A DNA stretch of 14,224 nucleotides from Syntrophaceae bacterium UBA2188 (GCA_002327985.1 DCVM01000167.1:3423-17646), one strand, 5' to 3'. Positions 1 to 6,938 are shown, counted from the stretch's first letter. The notes: generated from the sequence alone by a model not told the origin. A program made the numbers and translations.

Positions 1-30
1 CAATGTAGAAAACCCGTTGGACTCCCATTT

Positions 31-60
31 CAAAATGCTAATTGCTAATTGGCCATTTTG
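31..60. repeat. Small stem-loop with tandem heptamer downstream of xer
   Basis: A 7-bp inverted repeat (CAAAATG at 31-37, CATTTTG at 54-60) encloses a tandem duplication of GCTAATT (37-43 and 44-50). It lies just beyond the recombinase stop codon at 73-75. There is no U-run after the stem in the direction of transcription, so I do not call it an intrinsic terminator. It may be an mRNA 3'-end structure or a relic of a small repeat. The rest of 1-72 shows no gene. Confidence 0.25.
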
Positions 61-72
61 CACTGATCTTTT

Positions 73-960
73 TTAGCCTCTTGGGTGATACTGTTGATGA
101 ATCTTCTTCAATCTTTCCCCGGTCACATGGGTATAGATCTGAGTCGTGGAGATATCCACATGGCCAAGCATCATTTGGACAGAACGGAGATCCGCCCCTC
201 TTTCCAAAAGATGGCTGGCAAAGGAGTGACGAAGAAGATGGGGCGTGATCTTCTTACGAAGACCCGCTTTCCTCGCATAGTGCTTAAGATTTTTCCAGAA
301 TTGTTGTCTGCTCATCCCTTTACCCGAACGATTGATAAAAAGAAAGGGGCTCTCTCTCCCCTTGGCAAGGCATCCACGAGCACTCGTCAGATAGTGATGA
401 ACCCACTTCATGGCTTCGCTTCCGATTGGAACCATCCTTTCCTTTGAACCTTTCCCGTAGAGAAGAACATATCCTCCTTCCAAGTTGACCTGATGGGTAG
501 GAAGATGCGTGAGCTCAGAAACCCTCATGCCTGTCGCATAGAGCATTTCCAACATCGCCCGGTCTCTTATCCCTAAAGGGGATTGGAGATCAGGTTGTTC
601 CAATATTTTTTCAATTTCCTTCAAGGCTAAAATTTCTGGTAACGTTTTTGTTACCTTGGGGGATTCTAATTCCTCAACAGGATTCACCTCCAGAATTCCC
701 TCTTGGACCATAAATCGAAAAAAGGTCCGGATGGCGACTAAGTTTCTCACGATAGTCTTGGAGGAAAGATTCTTCTTCTTGAGTGCATGGAGAAATCCCC
801 TGACATGAAATTTACCAACTTCTTTTATCTCCTGAACCCCTTGCCCCTTCAGATGATGTAAGAACTGACTCAACCCGTGGCTATAGGCCTCAATCGTATT
901 TTTAGAAAGTCCCTTTTCAACAATGAGATAATGAAGGAATTGATCCAACCATTGATCCAT
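73..960 (-). CDS. XerC/XerD-type tyrosine site-specific recombinase
   Basis: This 295-residue protein has the usual Xer length and two-domain plan. The N-terminal SAM-like core-binding domain (about 3-88) contains the LSKNTIEAYSHGL segment. The catalytic domain (about 108-285) shows every active-site residue: R146 in GMRVSEL, K170 in GKGSKER, H241 and R244 in HLLRH, H267 in LGH and nucleophile Y276 in IYTH. Xer proteins resolve chromosome dimers at dif, and relatives serve integrons and mobile elements. With no integrase-like extra domains, an intact typical core and housekeeping neighbours, a cellular XerC/D role is most likely. I cannot tell XerC from XerD by eye, so no symbol is given. A GAGGA sequence lies a few bases before the ATG, with a further AGGAGG upstream. 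The gene is 122 bp downstream of dut, with a possible weak terminator in between. Confidence 0.93.
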   Translation of the reverse strand: MDQWLDQFLHYLIVEKGLSKNTIEAYSHGLSQFLHHLKGQGVQEIKEVGKFHVRGFLHALKKKNLSSKTIVRNLVAIRTFFRFMVQEGILEVNPVEELESPKVTKTLPEILALKEIEKILEQPDLQSPLGIRDRAMLEMLYATGMRVSELTHLPTHQVNLEGGYVLLYGKGSKERMVPIGSEAMKWVHHYLTSARGCLAKGRESPFLFINRSGKGMSRQQFWKNLKHYARKAGLRKKITPHLLRHSFASHLLERGADLRSVQMMLGHVDISTTQIYTHVTGERLKKIHQQYHPRG

Positions 961-1022
961 TACTGTTTCCTCATCCTCCTACCCTTTTCTCCAGTCGCAA
1001 GAGTGAGAGGGGGAACAACGAA

Positions 1023-1051
1023 AAAGCAGAGGCGACTCTTCCCTTTGCTTT
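1023..1051 (-). terminator. Possible weak intrinsic terminator after dut
   Basis: Read on the minus strand, AAAGCAAAGG pairs with CCTCTGCTTT around a 9-nt loop, giving a 10-position stem with one mismatch. A short T-run follows (complement of the As at 1021-1025). It lies about 30 bp after the dut stop codon and 60 bp before the recombinase start. The stem is imperfect and the T-run short, so read-through into xer is likely. I see no convincing promoter for xer in the remaining 961-1020 interval. Confidence 0.35.
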
Positions 1052-1082
1052 AATAGAGAGACCCATCGTCTTAAGATCCTTT

Positions 1083-1523
1083 TTAGATTCCGGTGTGCCC
1101 AAATCCTCCTCCTTGTCTTGGGGTAGTGGGAAGATCATCCACTTCTTCCAAAGAGGCTCGAAACACCTGAGAGATCACAAGCTGAGCAATTCTCTCTCCA
1201 TGACGAATGGTAAAGGGTTCATTCCCAAAATTGATTAAGAGGACACCAATCTCCCCACGATAATCCGAGTCAATGGTCCCTGGTCCATTGACCACACCAA
1301 TTCCCTTCTGAATGGCTAAGCCACTACGTGGCCTGACCTGACCTTCAAATCCCTCAGGAATGGCTACAGCGATCCCTGTCGGAATGAGTCTTCTTTCCCC
1401 TGGTTCGAGGGTAACTTCCCTTTCAAGGGAAGCGAAAAGATCCATTCCGGAGGCACCTCCTGTCATGTATTGGGGTATGGGGACAAGAGAATCTTTTTTG
1501 AATCGCTTGATATAAATTTTCAT
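1083..1523 (-). CDS. dut: Deoxyuridine 5'-triphosphate nucleotidohydrolase (dUTPase)
   Basis: Dut hydrolyses dUTP to dUMP and pyrophosphate, keeping uracil out of DNA and supplying dUMP for thymidylate synthesis. The 146-residue protein has all five motifs of homotrimeric dUTPases in order. Motif I is GASGMDLFA (about 23-31) and motif II is PRSGLA (65-70). Motif III is GVVNGPGTIDSDYRGEI (76-92), with catalytic Asp predicted at D85. Motif IV is RIAQLVI (111-117), and the glycine-rich motif V RQGGGFGHTG (136-145) closes over the nucleotide. Length is normal for the family. The start gives a standard N-terminus (MKIYIKRF), although no strong Shine-Dalgarno sequence is visible. It follows the M16 peptidase by 35 bp, consistent with co-transcription, as in many Desulfobacterota-type pnp loci. 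Confidence 0.97.
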   Translation of the reverse strand: MKIYIKRFKKDSLVPIPQYMTGGASGMDLFASLEREVTLEPGERRLIPTGIAVAIPEGFEGQVRPRSGLAIQKGIGVVNGPGTIDSDYRGEIGVLLINFGNEPFTIRHGERIAQLVISQVFRASLEEVDDLPTTPRQGGGFGHTGI

Positions 1524-1558
1524 CTTTGGATGCCCATTTTCGGAAAAGGAACGATTCC

Positions 1559-2881
1559 TTATTTCCCAATCAACCGGATCTGGTCTAAATAATTCCCATC
1601 CATGGGTCCCAAGACAGTCAAGCAGAAAAAGCGTTGATCAAAGATATCGTTGGCTAATTGTTGAACCGTTTCTTCCTTGACCTCACTGATTCCTTTGAGG
1701 ATCATTTCCACCGGAAGGTGAGTCTGGAAATAGATTTCATTCTTTGCCAGACGGGTCATCAGGTTGTCCGAGCTCTCAAGGCTCAAAAGGAGGTTCCCTT
1801 TTAGCTGTTCTTTGGCCGTTTCCAATTCCCCATTCTTTAAGGGTTCCTTCTTGAGGCGATCAAACTCCTTGAGAATCAGTTCAATGACTTCCTGAAAAGA
1901 ACTTTCATTGGTCCCTGCATACACGACCACCAGACCTGCATCGATATAAGTCGGGAGGTAGGAATAAACGGAATAAGCCAAACCGCGATTCTCGCGGATC
2001 TCTTGAAAAAGTCTTGAACTCATCCCCCCTCCCAGAACGGTATTCAGGACATACGAGGTGTATCGAAGGGAATGGTCGTACTGGAGCCCTCGGGTGCCAA
2101 GGCAAAAGTGCACCTGTTCTAAATCCCTCTTCCTAATATTGGTCGTGGAAATGGGGTCCGGTTTACTCCTTGTTCTCGGATTACCTGATTTAAGAATCTG
2201 ACCAAAGGTCGCATCAATCAAGTCAACCACCTCATGGTGAACTAAATTTCCTGCTGCGCAAATAATGATTCGGTCGGGTGGGTAGTTGTGCCTAAAAAAT
2301 TGATAGAGCTGATCTCGATGGAAGGACTGAACCAGTTCTGATGTGCCATATATTGGAAAACCCAACGGATGTTCTCCCCAATAGACCCGGTTGAAAAGAT
2401 CGTGGATATAATCGTCAGGGGTATCCTCCACCATTTTGATTTCCTGAAGGATCACCATCCTCTCCTTCTCCACATCTTTCAAATCCATCAGAGAATGGAG
2501 AAAAATATCAGAGAGGAGATCGATGGCGAGGGGTAAGTTTTTATCGATCACCTTTGCATAAAAACACGTGTATTCCCTCCCGGTAAAAGCATTCAGAGTT
2601 CCTCCAACGGAATCAATTTCTTTGGCGATATCGAAAGCTGTCCTTTTTTCTGTCCCTTTAAAGAGGAGGTGCTCAATAAAGTGGGAGATTCCATTTTCTC
2701 TGGGGTGTTCATCTCTCGATCCAGTAGCTACCCATATACCAATCGAAACAGACCGGAGGTAGGGAATTTGCTCGGTGATGACTCGGATACCATTATCGAG
2801 TACTGTCTTCCGATACCTTAATTCTGTATCGCCCCATGATGAATTAACGAAACCCTGAGTATTTCCAACTTTTCCGTTCAT
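1559..2881 (-). CDS. M16-family zinc metallopeptidase (processing-peptidase-like)
   Basis: This 440-residue protein belongs to the insulinase/mitochondrial-processing-peptidase superfamily (M16B). The inverted zinc motif HFIEH is at residues 67-71 (H67 and H71 ligands, E70 catalytic base), and the third ligand is predicted at E147 in the ILQEIKMVED segment. The C-terminal half has the usual inactive-like second domain with GGGMSSRLFQEIRENRGLAYSVYS, typical of one-chain bacterial members. The protein is probably cytoplasmic, since no signal peptide is visible. Bacterial relatives next to pnp are annotated as YmxG/PepR-like; their physiological substrate is unclear. The first 22 residues before YRKTVLDNGIRVITE are atypical, so the true start could be slightly different; upstream signals (AGGGAT, AGAAG) are weak. 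It is separated from pnp by 225 bp of repeats, and I see no clear promoter of its own beyond a TATAAA hexamer with no matching -35. Confidence 0.93.
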   Translation of the reverse strand: MNGKVGNTQGFVNSSWGDTELRYRKTVLDNGIRVITEQIPYLRSVSIGIWVATGSRDEHPRENGISHFIEHLLFKGTEKRTAFDIAKEIDSVGGTLNAFTGREYTCFYAKVIDKNLPLAIDLLSDIFLHSLMDLKDVEKERMVILQEIKMVEDTPDDYIHDLFNRVYWGEHPLGFPIYGTSELVQSFHRDQLYQFFRHNYPPDRIIICAAGNLVHHEVVDLIDATFGQILKSGNPRTRSKPDPISTTNIRKRDLEQVHFCLGTRGLQYDHSLRYTSYVLNTVLGGGMSSRLFQEIRENRGLAYSVYSYLPTYIDAGLVVVYAGTNESSFQEVIELILKEFDRLKKEPLKNGELETAKEQLKGNLLLSLESSDNLMTRLAKNEIYFQTHLPVEMILKGISEVKEETVQQLANDIFDQRFFCLTVLGPMDGNYLDQIRLIGK

Positions 2882-2933
2882 GATCTTCTATCCCTTGTCC
2901 GCTTTCCCCTCTTTATAAAAATATGCCAGAATA

Positions 2934-2953
2934 CCCCTCAGCTCTGCTGGGGG
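2934..2953. repeat. Degenerate REP-like hairpin (outer arm of repeat cluster)
   Basis: CCCC-T-CAGC (2934-2942) pairs with GCTG-GGGG (2946-2953) around a TCT loop, leaving T2938 bulged. On the plus strand it reads TA-CCCC.CAGC...GCTG.GGGG-ATGA. This resembles, in inverted orientation, the perfect hairpin at 3077-3096. The two therefore look like opposed arms of one composite palindromic element. Homology between the two hairpins is my inference from the shared layout. Confidence 0.4.
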
Positions 2954-2965
2954 GATGAATGGCCT

Positions 2966-2988
2966 CCCTCTCCCCTGGGGGGAGAGGG
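2966..2988. repeat. Palindrome CCCTCTCCCC / GGGGAGAGGG
   Basis: This is a perfect 10-bp inverted repeat with a 3-nt loop (2976-2978). It is followed by GTTAGGGTGAGGGGG, a C-rich/G-rich signature that I recognise as part of a widespread bacterial intergenic repeat type. Its right arm overlaps the start of the exact 123-bp repeat at 2983. A variant of the same purine-rich palindrome occurs at 5587-5621 inside the truB 3' end. Confidence 0.6.
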
Positions 2989-3105
2989 TTAGGGTGAGGG
3001 GGAAATGATCTTATCATCACCCCCACCTTAATCCTCCCCCATCAAGGGGGAGGAAAGTTTTTTAGAGAATTTGATGCCCCGCAGCTTGCTGCGGGGTAGT
3101 TCACT
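2983..3105 (-). repeat. Exact 123-bp dispersed inverted repeat, copy 1
   Basis: Read base by base, this stretch is the exact reverse complement of 14102-14224, with no mismatch or gap; the first difference is at 3106 versus 14101. It contains three inverted repeats: ATGAT/ATCAT (3005-3017), CCTCCCCC/GGGGGAGG (3033-3053) and CCCCGCAGC/GCTGCGGGG (3077-3096). It begins one base after the pnp stop codon and fills most of the 225-bp pnp to M16 gap. It encodes no protein. The other copy reaches the window edge, so the true repeat may be longer. It could be a REP/BIME-like or MITE-like element; no transposase is in the window. Confidence 0.95.
3077..3096. repeat. Perfect GC-rich hairpin directly after pnp
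   Basis: CCCCGCAGC pairs with GCTGCGGGG (9 bp by sequence, realistically 8 bp with a tetraloop). It lies about 10 bases downstream of the pnp stop codon. No U-run follows directly on the minus strand, so it fits an mRNA 3'-end stabiliser or REP hairpin better than an intrinsic terminator. An identical hairpin is at 14111-14130. Confidence 0.7.
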
Positions 3106-3106
3106 A

Positions 3107-5209
3107 TTACTTTGCCTGTTCGCCCTGTTTCATCTCCCTTAAGGCTGCCTTTCGACTCAAGCGAATACGGCCTTGGGGATCGATGTCAATAACCTTAACA
3201 GGTACCTCGTCCCCTTCCTTCAACACATCCGTTACCTCCTTAACATGACCCTCTGCCAATTGAGAGATATGGATGAGACCATCCGTTCCGGGGAAAAGTT
3301 CCACAATGGCACCAAACCCTAAAATGCGTACTACCTTCCCATTATAAATGGCTCCCACTTCAACTTCTTGGGTAAGCCTCTTAATCATATAAATGGCTTT
3401 CTCGATGGCCTCATAATTCGGCGAGGCCAACTTTACTACCCCAGAATCCTCCACATCGACCTTTACTCCAGTCTGTTCGACAATGGCCCGAATATTTTTC
3501 CCTCCCGGTCCGATGACATCCCGTATCTTCTCTGTCTTTACCTGAAGGCTAACAATTCGAGGGGCGTGTCGTGAAAGATCTTTCCGAGGTTCGGAAATCG
3601 TCTCGCTCATCTTATTTAAGATATGGAATCTGCCCTCTCTGGCCTGATCAAGAACCTTTCTCATGATCTCCTTGGAAAGTCCTCGGACTTTGATATCCAT
3701 CTGGATGGCCGTAACCCCTTGGGCCGTCCCTGCGACTTTGAAATCCATATCCCCAAAATGATCCTCATCGCCCAAGATATCTGAGAGGACAGCCGTTTGC
3801 CCATTTTCTAAGATTAAACCCATAGCAATGCCAGCGACGGGAGCCTTGATGGGAACCCCTGCATCCATCAGAGAGAGGGTGGATCCGCAGACGGTGGCCA
3901 TGGAGGAGGATCCATTCGATTCCAGTACCTCTGAGACAATCCGAATGGTATAGGGAAATTGTTCACTGGAAGGGAGCACGGGTAAGATAGCTCTCTCGGC
4001 CAATGCCCCGTGCCCAATCTCTCTCCGGCTGGGTGACCTCAACGGAGAAACTTCCCCTGTACAGAAAGGAGGGAAATTATAATGGAGCATAAAGGATTTA
4101 TAAGTCTCTCCGGTCAAGGAATTAATTTTTTGCTCATCTTCAGAAGTTCCGAACGTCACGACAGCAAGAACCTGGGTTTCCCCACGTGTGAAGAGGGCAG
4201 AACCATGGGTCCTGGGAAGGACACTCACTTCACAGGAGATGGATCGAATCTCTGAAAGGCCTCTCCCGTCAATTCGCTGTTTCTTATCTACAATAAATTT
4301 TCTGACCAGTTGGCGATAGGTCTCTTCGAAGGCGATCTTTGCCATCTTTTGAGAGGATTCTTCTTCTGCCCCAAGCTCCTGAAGAGTCGACTGGAGAGCC
4401 GCCTCCAACTTCTCTCTTCGCTTTCCTTTCTCTGTGATGATAAACGTCTCCCGGAGTTTCTCCTGGGCGATGGTGTGGACCCTTTCCTGAACAGAGGCAT
4501 CAAGTTTTTGAAGTTCGAATTCCCTGGGATGGATTTCCAATGCCGACTTCATCTGTTTTTGAAGATCGATGACCGGCTTCAAGGATTGATGGCCAAACAG
4601 GATGGCCTCCAGGATTTCCTCTTCCTTGACCTCCTTGGCGCTGCCTTCGACCATAATAATAGCATCCTCGCTTCCCGCTACGAAGAGATCGATATCGCTC
4701 AGTTCCGCTTCCTCGTGGGTGGGATTCAGGACGAATTCCCCATCAATCCGACCTACTTTAGCTCCGGCAATGGGCCCCCCGAAAGGGATATCGGAAATGG
4801 AAAGGGCACTGGAGGCGCCGATCATTCCGAGGATGGAAGGATCATTATCCTGGTCAGCAGAAAGAACCGTGGCGATAATCTGGATTTCATTCTGAAACCC
4901 CTTTGGGAAAAGCGGCCTCAGGGGCCGATCAATAAATCGGGAAATCAGAGTTTCACGATCGCTCGGTCTCCCTTCCCTCTTAAAAAACCCTCCCGGGATC
5001 CTCCCTGCGGCATAAGTCATCTCTAAATAATTAACCGTGAGGGGAATGAAATCGAGACCTTCCCGTTTCTTTTCGGAGGTCACAGCGGTCACCAAGACGA
5101 CTGTCTCTCCATACTGCACCATCACTGAACCATTTGCCTGTTTTGCCACCTTTCCGGTTTCAATGGAAAAGGGCCTTCCTCCAAAATCAATCTGTAACTT
5201 TTGATTCAT
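3107..5209 (-). CDS. pnp: Polyribonucleotide nucleotidyltransferase (PNPase)
   Basis: PNPase is a trimeric 3'-5' phosphorolytic exoribonuclease that degrades mRNA, and it also adds 3' tails. With this start the protein has 700 residues, the normal length. In order it has a first RNase PH domain (about 10-145), a helical linker, a second RNase PH domain, a KH domain with GPGGKNIR (about 567-574) and an S1 domain (about 619-690). The second PH domain carries the active-site region GDMDFKVAGTAQGVTAIQMDIK, whose two Asp-containing stretches match the catalytic aspartates. I place the start at the ATG at 5207-5209. An AAAAGGAGTGGAG ribosome-binding site precedes it, and the reading frame's upstream GTG (5231-5233) would lie within that site. 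Pairing with rpsO just upstream is classical, and pnp autoregulation is known in that arrangement in E. coli. Its 3' end abuts a hairpin cluster. Confidence 0.98.
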   Translation of the reverse strand: MNQKLQIDFGGRPFSIETGKVAKQANGSVMVQYGETVVLVTAVTSEKKREGLDFIPLTVNYLEMTYAAGRIPGGFFKREGRPSDRETLISRFIDRPLRPLFPKGFQNEIQIIATVLSADQDNDPSILGMIGASSALSISDIPFGGPIAGAKVGRIDGEFVLNPTHEEAELSDIDLFVAGSEDAIIMVEGSAKEVKEEEILEAILFGHQSLKPVIDLQKQMKSALEIHPREFELQKLDASVQERVHTIAQEKLRETFIITEKGKRREKLEAALQSTLQELGAEEESSQKMAKIAFEETYRQLVRKFIVDKKQRIDGRGLSEIRSISCEVSVLPRTHGSALFTRGETQVLAVVTFGTSEDEQKINSLTGETYKSFMLHYNFPPFCTGEVSPLRSPSRREIGHGALAERAILPVLPSSEQFPYTIRIVSEVLESNGSSSMATVCGSTLSLMDAGVPIKAPVAGIAMGLILENGQTAVLSDILGDEDHFGDMDFKVAGTAQGVTAIQMDIKVRGLSKEIMRKVLDQAREGRFHILNKMSETISEPRKDLSRHAPRIVSLQVKTEKIRDVIGPGGKNIRAIVEQTGVKVDVEDSGVVKLASPNYEAIEKAIYMIKRLTQEVEVGAIYNGKVVRILGFGAIVELFPGTDGLIHISQLAEGHVKEVTDVLKEGDEVPVKVIDIDPQGRIRLSRKAALREMKQGEQAK

Positions 5210-5232
5210 AAGATTATCTCCACTCCTTTTCA

Positions 5233-5247
5233 CTCAGATTATCTGAG
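5233..5247. repeat. Short palindrome in the rpsO-pnp junction
   Basis: CTCAGAT-T-ATCTGAG is a perfect 7-bp inverted repeat about one central base. It lies between the rpsO stop codon (5250-5252) and the pnp ribosome-binding site. As RNA it can form only a 5- to 6-bp stem with a tiny loop. In E. coli the same junction carries a terminator and an RNase III processing stem; this one is too short to equate with either. Confidence 0.35.
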
Positions 5248-5249
5248 CT

Positions 5250-5519
5250 CTATTTTCGTAGACCTAATTTATCGATGATCATTCGATATTGTTCCACTTT
5301 ATTTTCTTTAAGGTAGTTGAGGAGTCTCCTTCGCTGCCCGACCAATTTGAGAAGACCTCTGCGCGAGTGATGGTCCCGCTTGTGTATTTTGAAGTGTTCG
5401 GTCAGATATCGAATCCTTTCACTAAGAAGAGCGATTTGAACCTCTGGGGACCCTGTGTCCCGTTCGTGGTTTTTAAACTGCTCAATGATCTCTTTTTTCT
5501 TTTCCTGAACCAGTGTCAT
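5250..5519 (-). CDS. rpsO: 30S ribosomal protein S15
   Basis: S15 is a primary 16S rRNA-binding protein that nucleates the 30S platform and forms a bridge to the 50S subunit. The 89-residue product has the family's exact length and its hallmark segment HERDTGSPEVQIALLSERI (residues about 18-36), followed by LTEHFKIHKRDHHSRRGLLKLVGQRRRLLNYL. These form the four-helix fold and its rRNA-contacting basic face. A near-perfect Shine-Dalgarno AAAGGAGG precedes the ATG by about six bases. The gene is 29 bp after truB and 40 bp before pnp. S15 represses its own translation through mRNA structure in several bacteria. Hairpins exist at 5570-5621, 50-100 bases upstream of this start, but I cannot show that S15 binds them. 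Confidence 0.98.
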   Translation of the reverse strand: MTLVQEKKKEIIEQFKNHERDTGSPEVQIALLSERIRYLTEHFKIHKRDHHSRRGLLKLVGQRRRLLNYLKENKVEQYRMIIDKLGLRK

Positions 5520-5548
5520 GAAATGCCTCCTTTAAAATTAAACGTGAT

Positions 5549-6568
5549 CTACCTCTCACCTTGGTGGCGAGTCGAAACGACTTTGCCCTCTCCTCCTTGG
5601 AGGGAGGGAGAGGATGAGGGGTGAAATATTCTTAATGGACGGAGGGCCACCACCTTAGGATCTGCCCAGGGGATTTCCGTCCCTTTCACTTCTGATTTTA
5701 AGATGGCCACCAACCCTTCCTGAGGAGAGGACATCTTGAGCCACTCTCCTTTTTCAAAGGCTGGGAGAGATTGTAAAAAAAGATCTTGAACCATCATCTC
5801 CCTCCCAAAGCGGACTTTTTGCACCAATTGTTCGTCTCCAATCACTTCGGGTAAACTGGGTAAAGCCGCTTCCAAAGAAATCAGCCATGGATAAAGAGCA
5901 TCGGGGTGAGAGAGATGCTTCAACTCCTCCCAAGAGATCGCTTGCTCAAGCGTGAAAGGACCGCTCCGATTCCTCCTAAGACTGAGGAGGTGAGCCCCAC
6001 ATCCTATTTTCTTCCCGATATCTCTCCCCAAGGAACGGATATACGTTCCTTTTGAACAGGACACTATAAAATGGACAAGAGGGAGATCCAGTTCCTCTAT
6101 CTGAATATTGTAAATTTCTACCTCCCTCTCTTTCCGTTCGACCACCATCCCTTGTCTGGCCAATCGATAAAGGGATTTTCCTTGTATTTTAATAGCCGAA
6201 AACATGGGAGGGATCTGACGGATCTTTCCTGAAAAAGTTTGGATGAGAGCTTCAACCTGATCAGGGTGGACCTCCTCCCATGACTTTTTCATGATGACGT
6301 TTCCGGTCCAATCATCCGTATCGGTCTCCTCTCCTAATCGGAGGGTCGCTTCATACTCTTTCGGACCTTCTTTTAAAAATGGAACCAATTTGGTTCCCTC
6401 ATTGATGACGACGGGCAGCACCCCTGTGGCAAAAGGATCCAGGGTTCCGATATGGCCTGCCTTCTTGACACCGAACCGGCGCTTCACCTCTCTGACGACA
6501 TCGAGAGAGGTGATCCCTTCCGGTTTGTCCACCACGAGGAGACCATCAATTCCCTTCTTCATCCCCAT
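5549..6568 (-). CDS. truB: tRNA pseudouridine(55) synthase TruB with extended C-terminus
   Basis: TruB converts U55 to pseudouridine in the T-loop of most tRNAs. The N-terminus has KPEGITS (15-21) and the catalytic motif GHIGTLDPFATGVLP (38-52), with catalytic Asp predicted at D44. The later segments FVSCSKGTYIRSLGRDIG-like and GAHLLSLRRNRSGPF are typical of the TruB catalytic core, and a C-terminal PUA-like region ends at KVVALRPLRIF (about residue 315). The protein then continues for 24 residues, rich in Ser, Pro, Gly and Gln, encoded by a palindromic repeat (see 5570-5621); the normal TruB end would be near RIF. Two starts are possible (ATG at 6566-6568 or 6560-6562) behind AAAAGGAG; the second has better spacing. 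The start overlaps the rbfA 3' end by 23 bp, indicating translational coupling. Confidence 0.97.
   Translation of the reverse strand: MGMKKGIDGLLVVDKPEGITSLDVVREVKRRFGVKKAGHIGTLDPFATGVLPVVINEGTKLVPFLKEGPKEYEATLRLGEETDTDDWTGNVIMKKSWEEVHPDQVEALIQTFSGKIRQIPPMFSAIKIQGKSLYRLARQGMVVERKEREVEIYNIQIEELDLPLVHFIVSCSKGTYIRSLGRDIGKKIGCGAHLLSLRRNRSGPFTLEQAISWEELKHLSHPDALYPWLISLEAALPSLPEVIGDEQLVQKVRFGREMMVQDLFLQSLPAFEKGEWLKMSSPQEGLVAILKSEVKGTEIPWADPKVVALRPLRIFHPSSSPSLQGGEGKVVSTRHQGER
5570..5621. repeat. Palindromic repeat-derived sequence within the truB 3' end
   Basis: Two structures lie side by side: AGTCG/CGACT with an AAA loop (5570-5582), and a purine/pyrimidine-strand palindrome of the CCTCTCC...GGAGAGG type (5587-5613) followed by ATGAGGGG. 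The second resembles the palindrome plus GTGAGGGGG at 2966-3001. It is read as codons for the last residues of TruB and lies just before rpsO. I infer the insertion or spread of an intergenic repeat into the truB stop region. Confidence 0.55.
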
Positions 6569-6920
6569 TTGGCTCCTTTTCCCGATGGAGGCTTTGGATC
6601 AATTCTTCCATATGGATCGCATACTCAATCGAGGGATCAAATAGAAACAGTATTTCAGGAGTATATCTCAATCGAATCCGCCGACCCAATTCTTTACGGA
6701 TATATCCCTTGGCGCTGTCCAGCCCCTTCATGGAATTCTCTCTCTCTGCGAGATTCCCTGCTACACTGAAATAGACTTTGGCAAACCGGCAATCCTCTGA
6801 AACCATGACTCGAGTGATGGTAACAAAACCGATACGAGGATCTTTGATCGACTTGACCAGCATTTGAGAGATTTCTTTCTGGATCAAATCGGCTACTTTT
6901 TCTGATCGTTTTCCTTCCAT
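6546..6920 (-). CDS. rbfA: 30S ribosome-binding factor A
   Basis: RbfA binds the immature 30S subunit near the 16S central pseudoknot and helps late processing of the 5' end; it is a cold-shock factor in E. coli. The 124-residue protein is a single KH-type domain. It starts with the typical helix RSEKVADLIQKEISQMLVKSIKDPRIGFVTIT (about 5-36). The strand VSEDCRFAKVYFSV follows, then the helix-strand segment KGYIRKELGRRIRLRYTPEILFLFDPSIEYA. The acidic tail (EPNGDEEGN) is variable in the family. It lies 18 bp after the DUF503 gene and overlaps truB. A RecJ-like DHH phosphoesterase (NrnA), often found between rbfA and truB in related loci, is absent here. The ribosome-binding site is weak (AAAGGG). 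Confidence 0.97.
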   Translation of the reverse strand: MEGKRSEKVADLIQKEISQMLVKSIKDPRIGFVTITRVMVSEDCRFAKVYFSVAGNLAERENSMKGLDSAKGYIRKELGRRIRLRYTPEILFLFDPSIEYAIHMEELIQSLHREKEPNGDEEGN

Positions 6921-6938
6921 GGGACCCTTTTAAAACCA

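Noticed and set aside
1..72. Partial gene at the window start
   Set aside because: The only open frame that enters here on the plus strand is antisense to xer, has no coding features, and the xer stop and stem-loop account for the stretch.
2911..2931. Sigma54-like TGGCAT...TATAA upstream of the M16 gene
   Set aside because: The -24 part fits, but the -12 TTGCW element is absent; the TATAAA there also lacks a matching -35.
3033..3053. CCTCCCCC/GGGGGAGG stem as an intrinsic terminator for pnp
   Set aside because: On the minus strand the stem is followed by ATTAAGGTGG rather than a T-run, so it is better read as part of the repeat element.
2931..3105. CRISPR-like or tRNA-like structure in the repeat-rich gap
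   Set aside because: The palindromes differ in sequence and spacing, there is no regular repeat-spacer pattern, and no cloverleaf can be drawn.
4310..5026. Plus-strand reading frame of 238 codons
   Set aside because: It lies antisense to conserved pnp coding sequence, has no recognisable domain and no ribosome-binding site.
5207..5233. Upstream GTG start for pnp adding eight residues
   Set aside because: The GTG and following codons form the ribosome-binding site AAAAGGAGTGGAG for the ATG at 5209, and family members start at MNQK-like sequence.
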